64,000 bases of DNA from Astropecten irregularis (Eukaryota; Echinodermata; Asteroidea; Paxillosida; Astropectinidae), in contig OZ020247.1 of NCBI GenBank assembly GCA_963971285.1, positions 14,590,614-14,654,613 of the forward strand. Reading direction: 5' to 3'. Position 1 is the stretch's first letter; each line of letters begins with the position of its first letter. This document shows positions 22,222 through 34,900 of the stretch, piece after piece. The position numbers and the translations under genes are program-made. Under the pieces are notes generated by a model. That model searched no databases. It was not told where the DNA came from and saw only the letters and a list, made by a program, of their open reading frames with translations.

Positions 22222-22582
22222 TTAAAGATAATATCATACTGGTTTCGTCCAAGAAATGCAGATTCATGGGCAAAAATATCAAGAAAGATTCAGTAAAAGT
22301 CATCTGTGAAAATCCCAGCCCCATACAGACCCACTTTTTGAGAAAACTGTGAAAATATCCCCACGGTATTTTAAAATCTGTTCACCAGATTTTTTCTTCT
22401 TCCGAAGATAAAAATTGTTTGTGGCCATTGGTTTTACTCTTTTATGGATAAATACAGCATTTTAGGCAGAAACATTTTAACGGTATGTTTCTACCATCAC
22501 CATCTTCATACCCTTTAAGTTACAGGTAAATCTGTGAAGATAAATGTTTTGGTATGCTGTCAAAGTATGATAGTACCTTTAA
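22222..22582 (+). mobile_element. TTAA-type family A element
   Basis: TTAAAGATAATATCATACTGG opens it (first 20 bases conserved) and CAAAGTATGATAGTACC plus TTAA closes it. The 361 bp interior matches the family throughout. Confidence 0.8.
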
Positions 22583-23391
22583 AGAGTAACACTAAAAACG
22601 AAATGACAGTGTCAGACTTGCCACTATTTTCACAAACACAGAATTCAAACCAGCTTATATATGGAGGTCGCTGGAACACCTTTACTGTATTTGAAATGCA
22701 ACATTTGGCATTCTTTGAAATGTAGGCGAATATCCATGAATATTGGTGAAGAAAGCTGCAGCGTGTTAATGATCATTTTCTTCAGAGAATTTCTTTTTCT
22801 TTTATTTTATGAATATTATTCATTTATTCAGAGTTTTTTGTTGTATTATTATCACCATTCATTCCACTTAACTTAAATTGTAATTTAGAAACTGAATGAA
22901 TTTACATACTTGCCAAGATAATTCTAACATGTGGCAATATATGTGCCAACGTGTGTGGTTGTGTTGAAACACTGTTCATAATTAATTCATAATTAAATTA
23001 ACAGAACAGTGAATTAAATTATTGACCAGGTTAGTTTTTACGTTCCTGGGATGTAACTAACTATTTATATATTAAAATTGTTTATTCATGTACCAAAGTG
23101 TTGTGATTTTAGAAGATTTTTTTTTATTATCAGTGATGAATACATCTATCTGTTACAAACAAGTAACAAGAAATTGATTGTGAAACATATGTTGTTATGT
23201 TTTTTATGGCTTTTTTTTAGATGTAAATTTTTTTTGGGGGGACCACAAAAAGACATAATGATTATTCAGATGCTTTGCTTAAAGATGTTGGTTTCTAATG
23301 ATTATGAAGTTTACCATTATACAGGTTTTTAACAGGATGGGGTCAGTTAAAGGAGCTTTTGCATTAAAGAATCTGTGGGAACATCTAGTGA

Positions 23392-23409
23392 GGGGGGGGG
23401 GGGGGGGGG
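23392..23409. repeat. Poly-G tract
   Basis: An uninterrupted run of about 18 G between TTAA-type and inverted elements. Confidence 0.85.
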
Positions 23410-23418
23410 CAAAGACCA

Positions 23419-23653
23419 TGGGCCAATTTCATAGAGCTCCTTAAGCACCAAAATTTGCTTAGGCACCCAAAACTTTGGTAGATAAAATCAGGATGCCGGC
23501 CAAAACTATTGTGAATGTTATGCTCAGCAGACAATGGCCGAATACAAGTCAAAAGCAGTAAACATCACATGAAATTTGGTTGGTAATCCTGTCTGATCAC
23601 AGAAGACTTTTCATTCTTAATATTGTGCTTAAGCAGCTCTATGAAATTGGCCA
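23419..23653. mobile_element. GGGGCCAATTTCATG-type inverted element, copy 3
   Basis: GGGCCAATTTCATAGAGCTC is inverted as GCTCTATGAAATTGGCC. The interior ACATGAAATTTGGTTGG and AATCCTGT parallels the copies at 17015 and 20293. Confidence 0.6.
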
Positions 23654-23660
23654 CAGGGCA

Positions 23661-23948
23661 AGGGGCGTGTTCCACTCCAGCTAACTACGCACACGGCGCA
23701 CAATGCACACCACCGTTTTCAAACCGGAACGTGCTGTTTGCCAAACATGAACACAACGTTCGCCTAACATAGCTAACGGTGTAGAGTAGGTGTTTGCTGA
23801 AGCTGGCTAATTACATTGAATGAAAGATGGACGCAATACGCAACACATGTTTGCCACTTGTTGCGTGTGCGTTCCACTTCAAAATCCAAGCGTAACGCAA
23901 ACGTTGCGAACATGTTCACAGATGTTCGCACCAGCGGAACGCACCCCT
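23661..23948. repeat. Inverted element with AGGGGCGTGTTCC / GGAACGCACCCCT ends
   Basis: The outer arms pair imperfectly and the interior has repeated AACGT and GTTCGC motifs. The minus-strand frame across it is chance. Confidence 0.5.
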
Positions 23949-24282
23949 GGCTATGGTCGTGGCAGTTCCTGGTGAATTTCCCAGTCCTTGGTTTTTCACT
24001 TGAATCTGAAGTCCGCTTGCAAGATTCCCTGTATTTTGCCAAATAATATCTCAGGCACATTCTGATATGCGATTGAGATTTTATTGTGTACTGACCACAA
24101 TCATTAGAATTCGTTATTTAACAATTACAAGAGAGTGATGGATTCTAGATACCGCATAACAAAATTAACCCAAAAACAACTCCTTGCACATTAACATGGA
24201 TATTTCTGCATGTTATGGATTATGGAATGTGTCATCGTGGAATTTAAAACAGCCCCAAACCAATTGTAATTAAACATGATCT

Positions 24283-24413
24283 GGGGCTGATTTCACAAAG
24301 CGCTAAGACTAGTCCTATCTTGAGTTGAGGATGCGTAACTCGGCCTAACTTGAGGACTAGTCTTAAGTGCTAAGACTGGTCCTAAATTAGGACTACCTTT
24401 GTGAAATCGACCC
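24283..24413. repeat. Palindromic element GGGGCTGATTTCACAAAG
   Basis: The left end is inverted as CTTTGTGAAATCGACCC, with repeats of CTAAGACTAGTCCTA-like sequence between. About 130 bp. Confidence 0.6.
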
Positions 24414-24668
24414 AAGTACCAACGACCATGCATGGCTTATCTTTGATATAAAAAAAAATAACTTTGTGATTCATTTTGTGTACCAGAATTGTTTTAAATG
24501 AGGCTGGAGTCCAGTTAATAGTGGCTACAGCTATGACTGTTGGCTGGGGCCTTCTTTAATATGCGATTAATGCGAAGCTTCATTACAGGCAGATTTTTTA
24601 AGCAAGCCGTAGCAGTAGTCATCGTTAGATCTGGCTTAAGTCACTGTATGTACTTTGTAGTAGCACCA

Positions 24669-24817
24669 GGGGCCGATTTCATTAACGCTTTGTGATCATC
24701 GCTAAAGCCCAAATCCAGGAGATGGAAAATTGCTACACAAAATAGCGTTTGATTTTCCGTTTAGCGATGGATTTGGGCTTTAGCGATGATTGCAAAGCGT
24801 TTAGTGAAATTGGCCCC
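24669..24817. repeat. Palindromic element GGGCCGATTTCATTAACGC
   Basis: The arms GCTTTGTGATCATCGCTAAA and TTTAGCGATGATTGCAAAGC pair almost perfectly across about 60 bases each. Confidence 0.65.
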
Positions 24818-25254
24818 ATGTCCACGTTCGGACACCCAAATATTGGACATCCCTATCACCTCCCCCATCAGCTCACTTATTTCTCATCCCTGCCCCTTAT
24901 TTTCACCCTTCCCCTCTCCGGCCGAGCGAGATTGTGAACATGTCTTGATGTTAGGTACCAAAATAATTAAAAATTGTGGCATCATTGAAGTGTTTTTAAA
25001 GTATCGTGGTCATTATTAATATGCAAGTGTACTTCCACAGTGAAAAGTAATTTAAGATAACCCATCTGTAATTGAACTGTGAAGTACAGTGTAAGTACGT
25101 CCAATTATTATTAACCCATCCCAGTAGTTTTTTTTGTACGTGTACAGTATCACATCGAGCAAATGATTATACCGGGGGTATATGAACAAAGAGAGAAATA
25201 AATTGTATGTAAGCCCTGATGAAATAAAGTATTGGTGTTTTTTTCCTTCATTTT

Positions 25255-25260
25255 TTTATT
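25255..25260 (-). terminator. Possible TUBD1 polyadenylation signal
   Basis: On the minus strand AATAAA occurs about 480 bases past the TUBD1 stop. A SINE (25369-25508) would then lie inside the 3' untranslated region. This rests on the hexamer alone. Confidence 0.2.
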
Positions 25261-25368
25261 GTCTCTTCGATTGTGAAGGATGGAGAAAGATGTAGAGATT
25301 TTCAAAGTCAAAGGAGATGAACGATAACAGATATCTCTTGATTTAATTGAATCCAGTGACACCCATGG

Positions 25369-25508
25369 AGGGCTGGATAGCTCAGTTGGTAGAGCCCCTG
25401 TATGGTATTCAGGAGGTTGCTGGTTCGAATCCCGCTCCAGTAAATTTTTCTTTGTTCACCTTTCAATGACTTAAAAATTCAGTCAGTTTCCCTTGTGGTT
25501 ATTTGATG
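25369..25508 (+). mobile_element. tRNA-derived SINE family 1, best copy
   Basis: Box A is TAGCTCAGTTGG (25378-25389) and box B is GGTTCGAATCC (25422-25432). The tail CTTTGTTCACCTTTCAATGA to CCTTGTGGTTATTTGATGA recurs at 8385 and 50306. The acceptor stem does not close as in a real tRNA. It lies just past TUBD1. Confidence 0.75.
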
Positions 25509-25740
25509 AATCTAGTAACAATTAAAGAGTTGTTTATGAAGGTCTAAGGTAAAAAACTTTCGAAGAATGTGTTTTTGAATCTGGAGAGCAGTATGTCAAG
25601 GTGGAAGACCCATATCTATATGTGATGTCATAATAGGTCTGCCTTTGAAAAAGTTCAATCTTGCCAATGAGTATTAAACTGGCAAAATTGCACAATAAGT
25701 TTGGAGCAGTATTATGACCAGGGAGAGGATGTACCGGTAG

Positions 25741-27526
25741 TCAGAGTTGCTTGTAGTTCTGTGCCACTTGCTCCAGACAAGCGAACGAGTCGATAAACTC
25801 CTCCTCCGTCATGCCGTACCTGGTGTACCAGTGAACGTAGGCTCGCATGGCAAACATACCCCAGGCCTTGCCCAGCACCCTGTCCAAGGCCCACACCGGC
25901 ATCTGGCAGTTGCTGAGGATGCTGGCCGTTTTCTCCTGGCCAGCGAACGGGCGCTCGTGCCACTGCGCTGCAAAAGCAGCCGGTGTTGGCACCCAGTCCG
26001 CGTAGAGAGCGCTGTTGTGATACTCTGCAGTGTCTATTTGGTTAGACTCCTTTCCGCGCACGCACAGTAGGGCAGCCAGTGACTTGTTATGTTGGCTTGT
26101 GGAGGAGGCTGTTGATGGCAGTTTTACATGCCAATTTAACCCTGCAATAAAAAATAATAATAAATTCACCACGAAACTATAGGCCTAAAGCGACTGTGAG
26201 TCCTTCTTTTCACATTCACCCTCTTGGATATTATGGCAAGGAACTTCCCTCAATCTGCCAAAGTCAAACACCACGAACTATCCTCTAGTAGATTCTTCGG
26301 TCTTTGGTCAACCTGCACCAGAAGTTACTGTGCCAGGAGTCTAGATGGGACCCTACAGAAAAAAGTTGGTCCATTAAACTAAAGTCCAATAATCTGGATT
26401 TTGTGTTGAAGTGTGCTGCTATTAAAGTGAACAAAAAGGTGAAAACACCATTCATATCTTAAAGAGACATCATAAAAGAAAAATATCAGAGGATTAAAGC
26501 AAAAAAAACCCAATTAATGAAATAGTTTTTAATATCTCCTCTATGTTTGTCTTTACCTTCCTCTACAACAGTGCCAGTAATCATCATCTGTCTGAGCCGG
26601 CTCAGAATGCTGCGATAGTTGAACGTGCTGAAAGCCAGCGCAGCATCCGAGACTTGCGGGACGCTGCGCAGCGTCAAGAGCTTGTAGTCAGGATGGGGGA
26701 CAAGATGCTCCAGCATGAAACCAAACGACGAGGGCCTTCTCCGGTCCGAGCCGAGGATTGCAGCGGGCTGCAGGGCAATGCCCATCTGGTGTGCAATCAG
26801 TGTGTTCATGTCCTGAAAGGAGACATTCTGCTTGGCGGTGGCCGCGTACTGGCTGCAGATGATCCGAGCAGAGTCATTGTGGGTGATGAGAATTGCATCG
26901 GCAGCCTGGTACAGATGGGCCAAGGACAGGATGGCATTGTAGTTTTGCAGGATGACCTCGCCAGCACTGTGAGGCCAGATCAGGTGGTTGAAAAGGAAAG
27001 CATTGGGGTAGTTATCCTGCAGCATCTGGGTGATGCGGGTACCGACTCCTGATCCTGTACCCCCGGCGACGCTCATGAGGGTCAGGAATCCAGCGAATGC
27101 ATCGCACTTCTCCACCTCCCGCTGCACTCGGTCCAGGACAGCCTCTTCAACCCGGGGTCCCTGTCCGTGGAAACCGTCGGCCCAGTTGTTGCCCGCACCC
27201 TGCTTCCCGGAGACTTGCTGCTTCCTGTCGTACTCCCACAGTCCAGACTTCTTAGCCTGTGCAGCAACATTCTGCACAACTTTCCCTTCCGTATCAACCA
27301 AAACTGCTCTTGCTGACGGAACTTTCCTTGGTGATCTTCCCTCAGCAATTTGGTCAAAGTCATCTTCTGGGTTGTGGAAAAAACGTTGAAGGCTCTCGGT
27401 GTGGTATTGAATGTTGTGACTGGACTTCTTTTTATCCTGGCTGGTCAGATCGGACATGAGGGTCTGGAAAAAGTGCTGTCCCACTTGGTTACCACACTGC
27501 CCAAGCTGCACCGTGACGACTGACAT
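25741..27526 (-). CDS. TUBD1: Delta-tubulin, complete, two exons
   Basis: Delta-tubulin is a tubulin-superfamily GTPase needed for the triplet microtubules of centrioles and basal bodies. Exon 1 is 27526-26557 and exon 2 is 26141-25741, joined by one 415-base intron (GAAG|GTAAAG donor, TTGCAG acceptor), for 456 residues against 453 in human. The start chosen is ATG at 27526 (MSVVTVQLGQCGNQVG), which matches the invariant tubulin N-terminus; the open frame continues about 10 codons upstream but has no ATG there. The nucleotide-binding glycine loop is AGGTGSGVG at about residues 154-162. Other matching blocks are KQGAGNNWADGF, IWPHSAGEVILQNYN, LMEHLVPHP equivalent MLEHLVPHPDYK, KAWGMFAMRAYVHWYTRYGM and EEEFIDSFACLEQV. 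The delta-class features are clear, and alpha, beta or gamma tubulin is excluded. It converges with AKAP10 and is divergent from the next gene. Confidence 0.95.
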
Positions 27527-30500
27527 TTTGAAGAAAGATGGAGAATGTACTACCAAATGGTAAATTTATGTTTCATTATCTGTAAAAAAAAAAAAGACAC
27601 ACAGAAATAAAAAAATTTTAAACAGTGTGTTACAATCCAACACTCAGCCAGCACATACACAATAACATTTTTGCCACATACAACTTACAAGCACTAACTA
27701 TGTTATATCGCTGACTCACTGCAACAATCAACTTTAAATTTAACGTTAACACTTTTTTCTCAATTAAAACAGCATTCAGCCATGATTCAGCATTGCAAAA
27801 CAAACTGGGTCTTCATTTTGTCAATCAAGTTGCCACATACCACGGAAGAAGGAATAATTTGGGAAAGTTCAAACGTGGGGAAATAAAACAGCCTTCCAAA
27901 GACAACAACTTAGAATAGGCCCAACGTTAGACTTCAATTCAACTTTCAAGTGTATTCTATATTGTCCGGAAACTGGGCTTGCACCCTGCCATCTCTCTAA
28001 TTAACCCATGATTATTTCTTTTTCTCCAATAAATGCGATGCTAAACATACCCGCTAACATTCAAATGCGGTAGGAATGTCATCTTAATATCCACCATATT
28101 ATTTCTGTTAGCTATAGCTACAGTTGTAAAATCAAAGCTCCCGCCTAGCATTTCTGACACTATCTCCGTGGTCGAGCCGCACTCGTAGAAACTTTATGCC
28201 ACAATTTTCTAGAATAGCGCCCTCTATAAATTGTCATGGCACTTGATTGGCAATGTTGGCAATCTTTATGAATGATTCTACATTATTTTTTTACCATTGA
28301 AGTATTATGATTAACCCTTCAAATCGAAATAATAATCGTATAATATAACGTCGTTTACAAAATAAAATGCAGTAGCTCCTCCTTGATATGATAATGACAT
28401 GATTTCATTTTTTTTTTTTATTAATATTCCTTTAGTACAATATTTTTGGTAGAACAGACTCTGTTCGATTTTATTTCGCACCCCTCACATGAAGCAAAAG
28501 GCTTGTTAAATAAAATTCAGCCCTTTTATAAGATTTGTTTCGTCAATTTATTTGTATTCATCCACGCAAAGACCTAGGCCATATGAGTATCCTTTGCCGT
28601 TTTTGTATCCACCACTAATCAGTTGCGGGGCAACAATTTCCTGGCAACAAACCCAAAATAGTAAACAGGGATACGGTGTGTATATCACGGGCCGGGGGTA
28701 CGGTGCGTGACTGGCCACCATTGCGGTGCCAATCACCTCCGCTGCGTCACATGATAATGGGACAAAAAATCGTTTATCTCCCAGAGTTGTTTATAGCCCC
28801 TCTTTATATGATTGTCAAGCCAAATTTGGCCTAATCGCTTCCAATCCCTGTAATAGGGTAAAGACACGCCCAGTTTAAGAGCCCTGGTGTATAGACCGTG
28901 ATTGGCAAGGTATTGTCCCATACAATCACTGGGCGCTAATTGATGAGTTGAATGTGATAGACAGGCTGTCTGTCGAGTACGTGGCACTATAGCAATGCAA
29001 AGCTAACGACCAGCTATAAACCCTTCCTTTCGAGTATAGTGAGAAATACACCGAGCTTCGTGGTTACAACCACGGATTATAAATCTATTACAAACCATCA
29101 GCGAAAACTAGGAGAAAAGGAGACTTTAAGTCTATACCGGACAGACAGTGGAGCTAGATAGTTGAATTTGAAGCAGTTAAGTCTGAAAGTTTTTACAAAT
29201 CCTTAGATGCTAGTAATGGTCTTTGCTTCGCTTTTCGTTCTTGTTTCGTCTTCTTTTAATTCAAGCTTTGATTCCGAAAATATTTGGCAAAATAATGTTT
29301 AATACCTATAAAAAAAAAAGCATTTTTAAAATGCATTCACCACCGCAAATTAACAATCCGTTGATAAAATTGGTTGTTGGGAATCATTCAAATTTGTTGG
29401 GGTACTTTATTTGTTTGTTTGTTTGTTTGATTGTCAGAATTCACCCCAAAGATGTACAACGGAAAACGGCCAAATGGGGACAAGTCTGTTTGGTGAACGA
29501 TAATCATACACTTCCGTTTCAAGATAGCAAAACATTCTCGACGAATGTTTGTGTCTTGACGATATTATAAGAAGCAACATTAACGCGTGTACTAAAATCA
29601 TTACCCATAAAGACCTCCCTGTAGTTTTCAGTCTTCGGCAGTCCATGAAGTGAAACTGATCTTGGATAATGTCAATCAGTGATAAGCCATAAAGTTTATT
29701 ATTTATGATAATAATTATTTGTTTCATATTATTACTGAGATTTTACAATCAGCTCAGGTCAAGACTTATGCATACAGTAAAACCTCGATAACTCAAACTT
29801 GGATAACTCAAAAGTCCTCTTTACTCAAAGTGATGCTTTGTTCCCGCCAAAAGAATAGGCTTCTGTGTACATAAATACCTCCGTATGTCATATTACCTGT
29901 GGCCAAAACCCTGCTTAAGTCAAATTTTTGTCCCTCCGAACAATTAAACAAATCATAGCCGAGTCTGTCCTTATTAGGTGCTACAGGTATATAATTGAAA
30001 TGGAAGTACATGTACATGTAATTTGGCATATGTAACATGCCACTTACTATTGTGAGTCGATTCCCCTACTCTATGTGCACAAACCTGCATGAAGATGACT
30101 TGAAAATTCAAGTTGCGTTAGTCAAAGTCTTGATAATTCAAAGTTTACATTCATTCCCTTGAAGTTTGAGTTATCGAGGTTTTACTGTATTTGACACATA
30201 GGCCTACTGCCATTATAATCTACACGACTCGCCATTGATTACGTTTATTCTTTAAAGTTTATGTTATGACATTCAGACAATTCTGAAATAAACCGCCAGT
30301 AAAAAAAACCCCATAAATATAGGCCTAAATATTACCGATATAGTAAGTTATAAAGGTTTACTTTTTTTCACGAACCAAATTTATTAGGCCCTACGTTAAT
30401 TCTATTTTCAGATTGGAAAATGTTCTCGGTACTTTCAAGTAAATATCACTGACATTTTAACTCATGAAAACAAAAAATGTGGAGTTGTTGACAAAATTCC

Positions 30501-31542
30501 ATGGCTGGATAAATTTAGAAAAATGTTTATACGGCCAGGATGTAAAATAATTTTTGGAAAGGTTTAATTCTGCCAAGAAGCCATACTGAAACACGTGTGA
30601 AAAAAACACCGTGACCCCGCAGCGCCAACCAGATTTTTTTTTCACACGGGATGCTGGAGGTCCCTGACGCTTGAGGCACGAAAAAAATCCCGCCCACTTT
30701 AGACTGGGGTTCATTGATGTGTAATTAGGCATAATCGACCTGTCCAAATATTGCGTATCAAATTCTGGGGTTGAACTTTTATAATGACTGTCCCATTCCT
30801 TTAGTTTTTGGACTGTTCTATTGAATAATCGGGTCACGTTCAGTTGTTGACGTTCACCCCGTTTGACATTTCCCACAAACAGTCATATGTTCCCAATTTT
30901 TATTTGCAATCACGGCTGGGTGGAAATAAAAGCCAAGCACTAAACCATCACATTGGCAAAACAAACTGACGGCGAGGTGACATTCTTAGAAAATCGATGA
31001 CTTGAAACCTTCCCCCATTGCAGAATGGAAGAGCCCCATCTATAAAAAATTCATACATGCGTACGGCGTTTTGTACACACAATGGCCGGGCGATTTGCAG
31101 ACGACAACTTCGAAATATTCACACAGAGCATAAACTGCAAATCGAATGTGTAGTGTGTGTATGCAAGTTGTGGAACTTTTATATTTCGACTTTAGGATTT
31201 GGACTGGAGGAATGCGAGATTTTCCTGCGGAAGCCCTCGCTCGTATTTCGGTAAAACTTCTGAATACTAATCGGATGGACATTTCTGTGTAATCTTTCGC
31301 GACTGGATGCGGTGGAAAAAGAAACAGGAAGTCGGCCTTGTTGAAATGAAACTTGTTGATGCGTGTGCGCTCACAAACTGGTCCAGTGACTATCGACATT
31401 CCGTGACATTCATTGTGTGCAGGAGGAACTCATTCAACGATCGATCGTGGTGCGTTAAGTGAACGTAAATGACAGGTCGGGTTTTTGACGGTGTGGGATC
31501 TCGCTCACCACCGCGCTGTGTTCTCAAAAAAACTTGCTAAAG
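27527..31542. other. Divergent region between TUBD1 and the PRR12/QSER1-like gene
   Basis: No gene is seen here. The part next to the TUBD1 start (27527-28250) and the moderately GC-richer parts (28600-29000, 30560-31540) are plausible promoter and leader sequence. A complete TA-flanked element occupies 29775-30187. A TTTG tetramer run is at about 29411-29428. No TATA box or other site can be assigned with confidence. Confidence 0.4.
29775..30187. mobile_element. TA-flanked pogo-like element, full length
   Basis: CAGTAAAACCTCGATAACTC at the left is inverted as GAGTTATCGAGGTTTTACTG at the right, and both ends are flanked by TA. The 413 bp element carries no transposase. A sub-terminal inverted TTGATAATTCAAAG/AACTTGGATAACTC pair is also visible. 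Confidence 0.8.
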
Positions 31543-31623
31543 ATGATCATGTTCAACTTGAAAAGCCGCCGAGTCATCGAGAACACCGATGCTCAAGACT
31601 TTTGGAACGAGATCATCATGTGA
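31543..31623 (+). CDS. Possible upstream ORF in the 5' leader of the PRR12/QSER1-like gene
   Basis: A 26-codon frame begins at ATG 31543 and ends in TGA at 31621, about 350 bases before the main start. Its peptide (MIMFNLKSRRVIENTDAQDF then WNEIIM) is not low-complexity. If the leader is transcribed through here, this frame could limit translation of the main ORF. It could also be chance: no transcript start or splice evidence is available. Confidence 0.3.
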   Translation: MIMFNLKSRRVIENTDAQDFWNEIIM

Positions 31624-31970
31624 CAATCTTTCGTCTTTCGTAAATCCTCGGCTGGAAAACTCGCAACAAGGTACCTAACGTACCAGTACCACAACGTTGC
31701 TGCTTTACCCGTACTCGTTTCCGTGAACACTTGCAAAGATTCTTGAACAAAATCGGGGTAACCGTTTGTAATCGCCTGATTATTGTCAAGCACCAACGGC
31801 TCCAGTGTGGACTTAAGATTACCGTGATTGCTTTATAGACGTTCATTTGGACTAATGGAAGTTTTATTACGGCAGCAGATAAAAGCTGTCTGAATTTTTG
31901 ACAAGCATGACCCACGGACATTTCGTGCCGACGCACTGCAGCACTGCGTGACGACGGTACCGTGTGCGTG

Positions 31971-34900
31971 ATGTTCTCACCGGGTCACTTACATTCGGCT
32001 GCTTCGCATAACAACGGCACGGTGATGACCGGCAACCCAACGGGCGCTGGCGGGGTCGACTACGGCGTGCGGTCGGTGGCGGGCGCCGGAGGCTACCCGT
32101 CCCGTGCTGCACAGGCTTACCACGGGGGAGGAGGCGGCATGGATGCCGGATCAGGGTTCAACTCGTACGGTGCCAGTAACACCATGGGCACCGGGGACAA
32201 CTTGAAGGGTTTTGAATGTGGCGATCTGGACAATGCTCTTCTCGCTTCTGGTGGATTGCATTCCACTAGTGGAACTGATGGACAAATGTACCCTGTGCCC
32301 AACAGAACTATGAATGCAAACACTGCAAACATGGCTTATGGTGAATATGGACAAAGTGATACCAGTGCCGAAGGATTTGGGTACGGCCACATGAACAGAT
32401 CACATGCATACAACAGCCAGCACATTCCCAGTGGTGTGGCTTACGGCAGGCAGGCTCGAGGGTCCAATAACATGAACAGTTCGATGCAACAATCGGCAAA
32501 CTTAGATTACTCTGGTGATGGCATGGCGAGGAGGATGTCTGTTCCGGCTTCAGACAACAGTGCATCAACCCAAAGCTTTGGACGCTCAAACTCCTATCCC
32601 ACTGGAACACCATACGAGAACTCGCATAATCAGTTTCCACCTTCGAGTCAGTCGTATTCCATGAGTGGATACAGCCAAGCAGCCTTTCCAGATATGGACA
32701 CAAGTGCATCAAATATGCCGAGTGGACAAATGACTAGTAGGAGGACCCAAGCAAACAGTTACTTGCAATCGTATACATCGAGTGCAGTGAAGAAACCTAT
32801 GTATCCAGCTCCTGGTGGAGTTAATGAAAGCTGGGCAGAACCAGGTTATTCAGCACATTCGAAATTCCCATCCCAAACCCCCATGTCAAAAGGCTTGCAT
32901 TCGATGGATACCATGGAAAACAACAGCATGTATCCCCAGTTTCAGCATGGGACTCAGAATTCGGCTGCCATGCATGGAATGCAATATGCCAGCTCAAGAC
33001 AGCCAGGATGTACCTATCCATCATCCAACACCGAAATGGCAACAAATCACTACTCTTCGGTTAATAGCTTGGACATGTGTACCCCTACATCTACTACAGT
33101 GAATTACAGTAATAAAGTTGCCAAGGCTTTTCCTGGAGCAAACCCCTCTAGGCAGAGCTCAGTGTACAACCAGATGCCTGTCGGTCATTCACGAAGTCCA
33201 GGATATAAAAATGTCACAGATTCGCAGGCAAGTACCATGGGCCAGTCGAGTGCAAATGCTGGGTCACAAAGATTACGCCATTACGGACCAATGCCTAACC
33301 AGGGTCAAAACTCGCATCATATTCCGTATACCAGATATAATACTAATGATGCTTCTGCCACGGGTGGTGAATCTGCTGTTGCTACCCCTAACATGCATGG
33401 ACAGTACCAACAGTATGATCAGTATGCCGGGAGTGGAACCACTAGTACAACTACAAGACATGATAGATTGCGATCACTGGATGGGAGATTTATGAGCAGT
33501 ACGTCACCTGCACAGACAGCAATGACAGCCCCAACGACATTCCCCGTCCAAACACCAAACCAAAGGCCTTTCGATTCAGCTACTCACCAACCCCATGTAG
33601 CTGGCCATTCATTTGGAAATACCAATCCTTCATACTACAATAACAGAACTTCCTGTAAATCTGATGGGTTTAGCCCAACTTCAATGCAGGCAACAGCCGG
33701 TTGTCAGGAAATGTACAACCAAACCTATAATATGGAGGGACAGCAGAGGTACAATGCTGCAAATGTTATTCCTCCTACTAACTGTCCCCCAGCATACCAA
33801 GTACCCAGTGATGGAGCTCAGACTGAGGCTGACATACGGAGAAACATGATCTTTAGCGCTGAATTGGAGAAACTGGCTAGGCTGTCCAGGGACCCAATGG
33901 CTGATGATTTTCCTGCAGGAATGAGTGCTATGACCGGTTCTTCCCAAACCCAAGAAGCTGTGAATAGTGCGACAACACAGCCTGTGAAAAATCCACCATA
34001 TTCGAATCCAGCAAGTAGTGCCATGCCCCTTGGTTTGTTCAACAACCAGAACCAGGGTCAAAATGCTACTGAGAACAATGCAGTCGTGGGAAAAGGTTTT
34101 CAGTCCCCACCTGCTAGTGCTTCAAATATTAGCACAAATCAAACACTGAAAATCACCAGCGCCCCATCTTCAGTGACTGAATCGTGTGCAGCCGCTTCTT
34201 CTGCCCCGTCAACGCCTAGTTCCAGTGCAAGTACTGTGCAACAAACATCTCCCGATGCCAATGCCACGAGGCCGGTTCGAACATCGGTTTCAACCAATCC
34301 AAGCACCTCAACCCCAACCACAATCTCTTCTCAGGACAAAGGTAAAGACTCTAACAATGCAGTCCAGCAGCTTCAGCGCTTAACACAGTCGCTGAAGGAG
34401 AAGAAAGACGATGGAGCGAAAGGATCTCACATGGAATACCTGAGCCACAATAGTGACAGCGCCTCCTCCCTCGGTGGACAGAACTGTATCGCTGCCTTGT
34501 CTGCTGCTTGTCGTAATATGATAGCAGACATGGACAATTCAATACCAAAACTCGCTCCTTCATCGCACAGCCCCATGGGAATAAAATCGGTCATTGATAA
34601 TACAGGGAGTGGTTTGGGACAAAAATATACGCCAACCCCGCCAAGCCAAGCATCATACAGCTCTCAAATGCCCGAACAGATGTTCTCACCCCCAATTGCC
34701 AATGGGCAGAACATTTCCCCTCCTGTAGTCTCAATGAGTGATTCCTTCAGCTCTCCTCCCTATAATACAGCAAATGTACCTCCAGATTACCAAATGCAAT
34801 TTAATGATTTCCTCGAGCAGAGCGTGCCCATGCAGATGAACACCAGACGACCTGAAGAAAAACCAAGGAAAAAGGCCAAACGCAAGAAGTCAGATGAAGT

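Larger units (their letters stand above)
20088..25740. other. Convergent intergenic region between AKAP10 and TUBD1
   Basis: This holds the 3' untranslated regions of the two genes plus many repeats, listed separately. Long AT-rich stretches such as 20820-22140 and 22590-23390 show no coding signal. Runs of C (21739-21755) and G (23392-23409) are present. Confidence 0.5.

Noticed and set aside
25371-25440. Possible tRNA gene
   Set aside because: Boxes A and B are good, but the acceptor stem does not close, and the 3' sequence continues into a repeated SINE tail found elsewhere.
26543-27389. Long plus-strand frames across TUBD1
   Set aside because: Antisense to the delta-tubulin exon, whose minus-strand protein is unmistakable.
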